Shown here piece by piece: positions 59,355-64,000 of a stretch of 64,000 bases of DNA; position 1 is the first letter of the stretch, and the number at the start of each line of letters is the position of its first letter. The stretch is from Betaproteobacteria bacterium (GTDB lineage Bacteria; Pseudomonadota; Gammaproteobacteria; Burkholderiales; Burkholderiaceae_C): contig JANXSZ010000001.1 in assembly GCA_025356445.1 (NCBI GenBank), positions 62,001 to 126,000 on the forward strand, given 5' to 3'. Below the pieces are notes generated by a model. It searched no databases, was not told where the DNA came from, and saw only the letters and a list, made by a program, of their open reading frames with translations. A program made the position numbers and the translations under genes.

Positions 59355-59481
59355 GAAAATCCCAGTTTGGCGCAAAACTGCTGGGATTATGGGTGGAACG
59401 TGTCAACCGATGGTTAACCACAGTGAACGCAAAAGTGCCCACCCGTCAATAAACACCCCGCCAAGTCGGCCCAACGGGGAA

Positions 59482-60447
59482 CTACGCGGACATCACACCC
59501 ATCCACCGCGCCGCAACGCCTTCAGGATCACCCGCCGCGACCAGCGCTCGCACCACCCCCACCGACCCCACGCCACTGCGGAGCACCTCAGGCAGGCGTG
59601 CTGCATCAATCCCGCCAATCGCCACCAGCGGGTAGTCGCGCAGCAGCTTCGCGTAGGCCGCCAGTCGCCCGGTGCCTTGCGGCGGTGTAGCCATGGCCTT
59701 GAGCGTGGTGGGGAATACCGCTCCCAGAGCGATGTAGCTGGGGCTGACCGCATCGGCACGCAACATCTCGGCATAGCCGTGGGTGCTCAGGCCCAAGCGC
59801 AAACCGGCACAGCGTATGGCTTCCAGATCATCTGCACGGGTCAGCGCCAAGTCTTCTTGCCCGAGGTGGACACCATAGGCACCCGCATCAATGGCCTCGC
59901 GCCAGTGGTCGTTGATGAACAGCCTTGCACCGGTGCCCTGTACGGCGACAACGGCAGCCTGCACTTCGGCGCGTACCGCAGAGGGAACGTCCGATTTGAA
60001 ACGCAATTGCACCGTAGGCACGCCAGCACGTGCCATGCGGCCAACCCAAGCGGCATCGGGCAGCACGGCATAGAGGCCTAGCGCTTGAGGGCAGGCTGCA
60101 AAAGCGTTGGCGCGAGGAAAGGGGGCGATACCAAAATCAGCAGGATCGTCAGGCCAGCGCAACCGATCAAAGTGACCGCTGCGCTCAGCGCTGGCCTGCC
60201 AAGCCTGAGCGACGACCTGGGCATCGGACGGGATAAAGCCCATTTGGGCGCAAGCGCGACGGGCAGCCCGGTAGACAAGGGAATCACTGCTGAAAGGCAC
60301 ATGGGGTGCAAAACGGCTGTCCAACACGGGGTCAAGGGCAAGGGTTTTGCGGTACAGCGCGGTGACCGTGGCTGCCATGGTGTCTATGGCGTACTCATGA
60401 TCGTCATGGCGACTGTCGGGAGCTTGGTTCAAGGCTTGTGGGGTCAT
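59482..60447 (-). CDS. thiE: Thiamine-phosphate synthase with N-terminal extension
   Basis: Couples HMP-pyrophosphate and thiazole phosphate to thiamine phosphate. The ThiE TIM-barrel occupies about residues 120-321: [66 protein letters not shown] and [15 protein letters not shown]. The first 120 residues are extra and do not look like ThiD or another thiamine enzyme I recognise. The start is the ATG at 60447, overlapping the thiG stop by 4 bases; a longer in-frame extension would run through thiG. Last gene of thiC-thiO-thiS-thiG-thiE. Confidence 0.9.
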   Translation of the reverse strand: MTPQALNQAPDSRHDDHEYAIDTMAATVTALYRKTLALDPVLDSRFAPHVPFSSDSLVYRAARRACAQMGFIPSDAQVVAQAWQASAERSGHFDRLRWPDDPADFGIAPFPRANAFAACPQALGLYAVLPDAAWVGRMARAGVPTVQLRFKSDVPSAVRAEVQAAVVAVQGTGARLFINDHWREAIDAGAYGVHLGQEDLALTRADDLEAIRCAGLRLGLSTHGYAEMLRADAVSPSYIALGAVFPTTLKAMATPPQGTGRLAAYAKLLRDYPLVAIGGIDAARLPEVLRSGVGSVGVVRALVAAGDPEGVAARWMGVMSA

Positions 60448-61238
60448 GGCTGGTGCCAAAAAGGGGTACCAAGTACCGGCGTGCTGGGTTGAGCCGCGTC
60501 TTGCTCGCGCATGGCGCCGGCTTGCCATGCAGCGCGTCCGGCCAGCACCGCATCCGCAAAAGCACCGGCCATGCGTACAGGGTCTTGGGCCAAGGCCACG
60601 GCGGTATTGAGCAGCACAGCGTCGTAGCCCCATTCCATCACTTGGCAAGCGTGCGACGGCAGGCCCAGACCGGCATCGACGATCAAAGGTACTTTCAACC
60701 GTTCGCGCAGCAATCGCATCCCATAGGGATTGACGGGGCCTTTGCCCGTACCGATCGGTGCCGCCCAGGGCATGACGGCTTGGCAGCCCACGTCCACCAG
60801 ACGCTGACACAGCACCAAATCTTCGGTGCAATAAGGCAGCACTTTGAAACCGTCGTCAATCAGGCGACGGGCCGCATCGACCAGGTTCAGCGTGTCAGGT
60901 TGCAAGCTGTAGTCGTCACCAATCAACTCCAGCTTGAGCCAAGGCGTGCCAAACACCTCACGCGCCATGTGGGCGGTGGTGATAACTTCCTGCACGCTGT
61001 GGCAGCCCGCGGTGTTGGGCAATACAGGTACGCCCATGGCCTGGATCATCTGCCAAAAGCGGTTGCCCTCGTTACCCGCATCTTGCGTTTGGCGGCGCAA
61101 GGAGACTGTCAGCATGGCGGGTATGGCAAGCTCCACGGCGGCTTGCAGCACGGCGGGCGAGGGGTAACGTGAGGTGCCCAGCAACAAGCGGCTGGCGAAG
61201 GTTTCGCCGTAGAGAACGAGGGGATCGGTATTCAGCAT
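60444..61238 (-). CDS. thiG: Thiazole synthase
   Basis: Forms the thiazole phosphate of thiamine from deoxyxylulose phosphate, dehydroglycine and ThiS-thiocarboxylate. 264 residues with the usual [21 protein letters not shown], the Schiff-base lysine in [12 protein letters not shown], and [17 protein letters not shown] plus [28 protein letters not shown]. It starts 54 bases after the thiS stop and overlaps thiE by 4 bases. Confidence 0.96.
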   Translation of the reverse strand: MLNTDPLVLYGETFASRLLLGTSRYPSPAVLQAAVELAIPAMLTVSLRRQTQDAGNEGNRFWQMIQAMGVPVLPNTAGCHSVQEVITTAHMAREVFGTPWLKLELIGDDYSLQPDTLNLVDAARRLIDDGFKVLPYCTEDLVLCQRLVDVGCQAVMPWAAPIGTGKGPVNPYGMRLLRERLKVPLIVDAGLGLPSHACQVMEWGYDAVLLNTAVALAQDPVRMAGAFADAVLAGRAAWQAGAMREQDAAQPSTPVLGTPFWHQP

Positions 61239-61292
61239 GGTGTAAGCACAGTGATGTGCAGTGGTGCGCAGTGAGGCAAAGTAAGAAGGCCT

Positions 61293-61502
61293 TCAGCCGC
61301 CAGTGATGGGGGCGATGATTTCAACGCGGTCCCCGTCGTTAAGTCGATGTTGCGCGTAGGTTTCACGCGGCACAAATTGCAGGTTCACGGCCGCAGCGAA
61401 CGGCGGTTGCGCCTGCTGTACGTGCAGTGCGTCGGACAGAGTGGCGCCGCTGGGCAGCACGGTCGGTTTGTGGTTTATCAGGATATGGATCAAGGCGGAC
61501 AT
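61293..61502 (-). CDS. thiS: Sulfur carrier protein ThiS
   Basis: 69-residue ubiquitin-fold protein ending in the required Gly-Gly (IIAPITGG), which becomes the thiocarboxylate sulfur donor for ThiG. The start overlaps the end of thiO by 13 bases, indicating tight coupling. Confidence 0.95.
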   Translation of the reverse strand: MSALIHILINHKPTVLPSGATLSDALHVQQAQPPFAAAVNLQFVPRETYAQHRLNDGDRVEIIAPITGG

Positions 61503-62605
61503 GGGGCTTCAGAACCTTCAAAATCTATGAGGGCCAAATCAAACTGTTCAGCCAATGCAGAGCGGCCCGTGTCCATCAACTCCAGCACCACGTCCAGCAG
61601 CGCAGGCGCGATGAGAAAACCGTGACGGTACAGGCCATTGATCTGCACACAGCGCGGGCCTGATTTCTGCAGGGCAGGCAAGTTGTCCGGCAATGTGGGC
61701 CTGGCCTGGGTGGCCATTTCCAGGATGCGAGCTTCACCAAAACCGGGATGAACGGTGTAAGCCGCGCTCAGCAATTCCAAGGTGGAGCGCACGGTGGCGG
61801 GAGACAGGTCGTCCGATTCGATCTCGGTGGCGCCGATCACAAACACGCCGCCGGGTTTGGGCGCGATGTACAGCGGGTAGCGCGGGTGCAGCAGCCGAGT
61901 AGGCCGTGAAAGCGTGACTTCAGGGGCGTGGACGCGAATCACCTCACCACGCACACCACGCAAGGCGGACCACTGCGGCCTTGCACCCAAGCCCCGACAG
62001 TCGAACAGCCACCCCTCATCACCCGTATCTCCATCTTCAGGAGAGCGGGGGCTGTGCCAATGGACACGGACGTGCAAGTCCACCATCCGCGCCGCCAGCG
62101 CATCGAGCAAAGCCCGGTTGTCCAATTGACCCTCGCTGGGCAGGTACAGACCCCGTGGGAAACGGTTGCCCAAGGCTGGCTCCAGTTGCGCCAGCGCGGT
62201 GGCATCCACAGACTGTGGGGTCATCAACGCGGGCACACGCTGTGCTGCTGTGCGGAGTTGGCTGCTGAAGTGTGCTGCCTCGGTGGCATCTTGTCGGTGC
62301 CACAGCACCAGCGTGCCGGAACGCTGAAAAAACACGGGCATCGCCAGTGGCGCGATCAAGGCCGGCCAGCGCTCCAACGCGTGCAAACCCATGCGAACCA
62401 CACAAGGCTCCGTCAAAGCAGATTCCGCCAGCGGTGCCAGCATTGCAGCAGCCACGCGGGCAGCAGCACCCTGCGCGTCAGCACCACCGGCCTCAAACAC
62501 CTGAACCGGGTGGCCACGCTGTGCCAGCGTACACGCGAGCAGTCGCCCCATCAGGCCTGCGCCCAGGATGGTGATGGGGGGGAGCCACTTTGCAGAACTC
62601 AGCAT
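61490..62605 (-). CDS. thiO: Glycine oxidase ThiO
   Basis: FAD-dependent oxidase of 371 residues that makes the dehydroglycine used by ThiG. The FAD-binding motif ITILGAGLMGRLLACTLAQRGHPVQVFEAG is at about 10-40, followed by GAAARVAAAMLAPLAESAL and the late GGVFVIGATEIESDD and GLYRHGFLIAPALLD. The presence of ThiO rather than the radical-SAM ThiH implies an oxygen-dependent pathway. The ATG at 62605 is 4 bases after the thiC stop; a longer frame to 62680 would lie inside thiC. Confidence 0.93.
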   Translation of the reverse strand: MLSSAKWLPPITILGAGLMGRLLACTLAQRGHPVQVFEAGGADAQGAAARVAAAMLAPLAESALTEPCVVRMGLHALERWPALIAPLAMPVFFQRSGTLVLWHRQDATEAAHFSSQLRTAAQRVPALMTPQSVDATALAQLEPALGNRFPRGLYLPSEGQLDNRALLDALAARMVDLHVRVHWHSPRSPEDGDTGDEGWLFDCRGLGARPQWSALRGVRGEVIRVHAPEVTLSRPTRLLHPRYPLYIAPKPGGVFVIGATEIESDDLSPATVRSTLELLSAAYTVHPGFGEARILEMATQARPTLPDNLPALQKSGPRCVQINGLYRHGFLIAPALLDVVLELMDTGRSALAEQFDLALIDFEGSEAPCPP

Positions 62606-62609
62606 GAAA

Positions 62610-64000
<1,391 letters not shown>

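Overview
This 64-kb window is an almost fully coding piece of a betaproteobacterial chromosome. The gene content and order fit the order Burkholderiales, most likely a Comamonadaceae member of the Rhodoferax/Limnohabitans/Polaromonas type. The markers are nrdA-nrdB followed by an H1-like histone, prmA-accC-accB, rne divergent from rluC, hemC-hemD-hemX-hemY divergent from ppc, ftsK-lolA-rarA, trxB-rpmB-rpmG and thiC-thiO-thiS-thiG-thiE. This placement is inferred from gene content and recalled synteny, not from a database search. No phage, transposase, CRISPR array, rRNA or tRNA gene was seen.

Layout. 1-3.5 kb: end of class Ia ribonucleotide reductase alpha, its beta subunit, and a Lys/Ala-rich nucleoid protein. 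3.5-9.6 kb (minus): PfkB-type kinase, zinc-ribbon membrane protein, prmA, accC-accB, a TlpA-like thiol-disulfide protein and an uncharacterised conserved gene. 9.7-13.5 kb (plus): acyl-CoA ligase, mpl and a yefM-yoeB toxin-antitoxin pair. 13.5-16.9 kb (minus): sppA, a Rieske protein, a Gph-like phosphatase and rluC. 17.5-20.9 kb: rne behind a structured leader of about 630 nt. 21.1-25.4 kb (minus): heme genes. 25.5-29.1 kb (plus): ppc and a small outer-membrane barrel. 29.2-32.8 kb (minus): a livHMGF branched-chain amino-acid ABC transporter without its binding protein. 33.1-38.5 kb (minus): a Crp/Fnr regulator and ftsK-lolA-rarA. 38.7-40.3 kb (plus): trxB, rpmB, rpmG. 40.4-49.3 kb: a desaturase, an RsmB-family methyltransferase, a two-component system divergent from a four-EF-hand protein, purN, a glutathione S-transferase and cca. 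49.3-49.9 kb: a mazEF pair. 50.0-59.4 kb (minus): an MdtABC-type RND pump with its own outer-membrane factor. 59.5-64.0 kb (minus): a thiamine operon whose first gene, thiC, runs off the right edge.

Most genes are housekeeping. The most interesting signal is a dispersed 17-bp palindrome, GCTAY-N7-RTAGC. It occurs at least eight times exactly and about four more times in degraded form, mostly inside conserved genes (prmA, sppA, rne, hemX, ppc, rarA, lolA, cca twice, mdtC). At least one copy coincides with an in-frame insertion in the protein. It resembles, in behaviour, the protein-coding palindromic elements known from Rickettsia. Other points of interest are the hairpin-rich rne leader, the EF-hand protein next to a two-component system, and two compact toxin-antitoxin operons with palindromic promoters.
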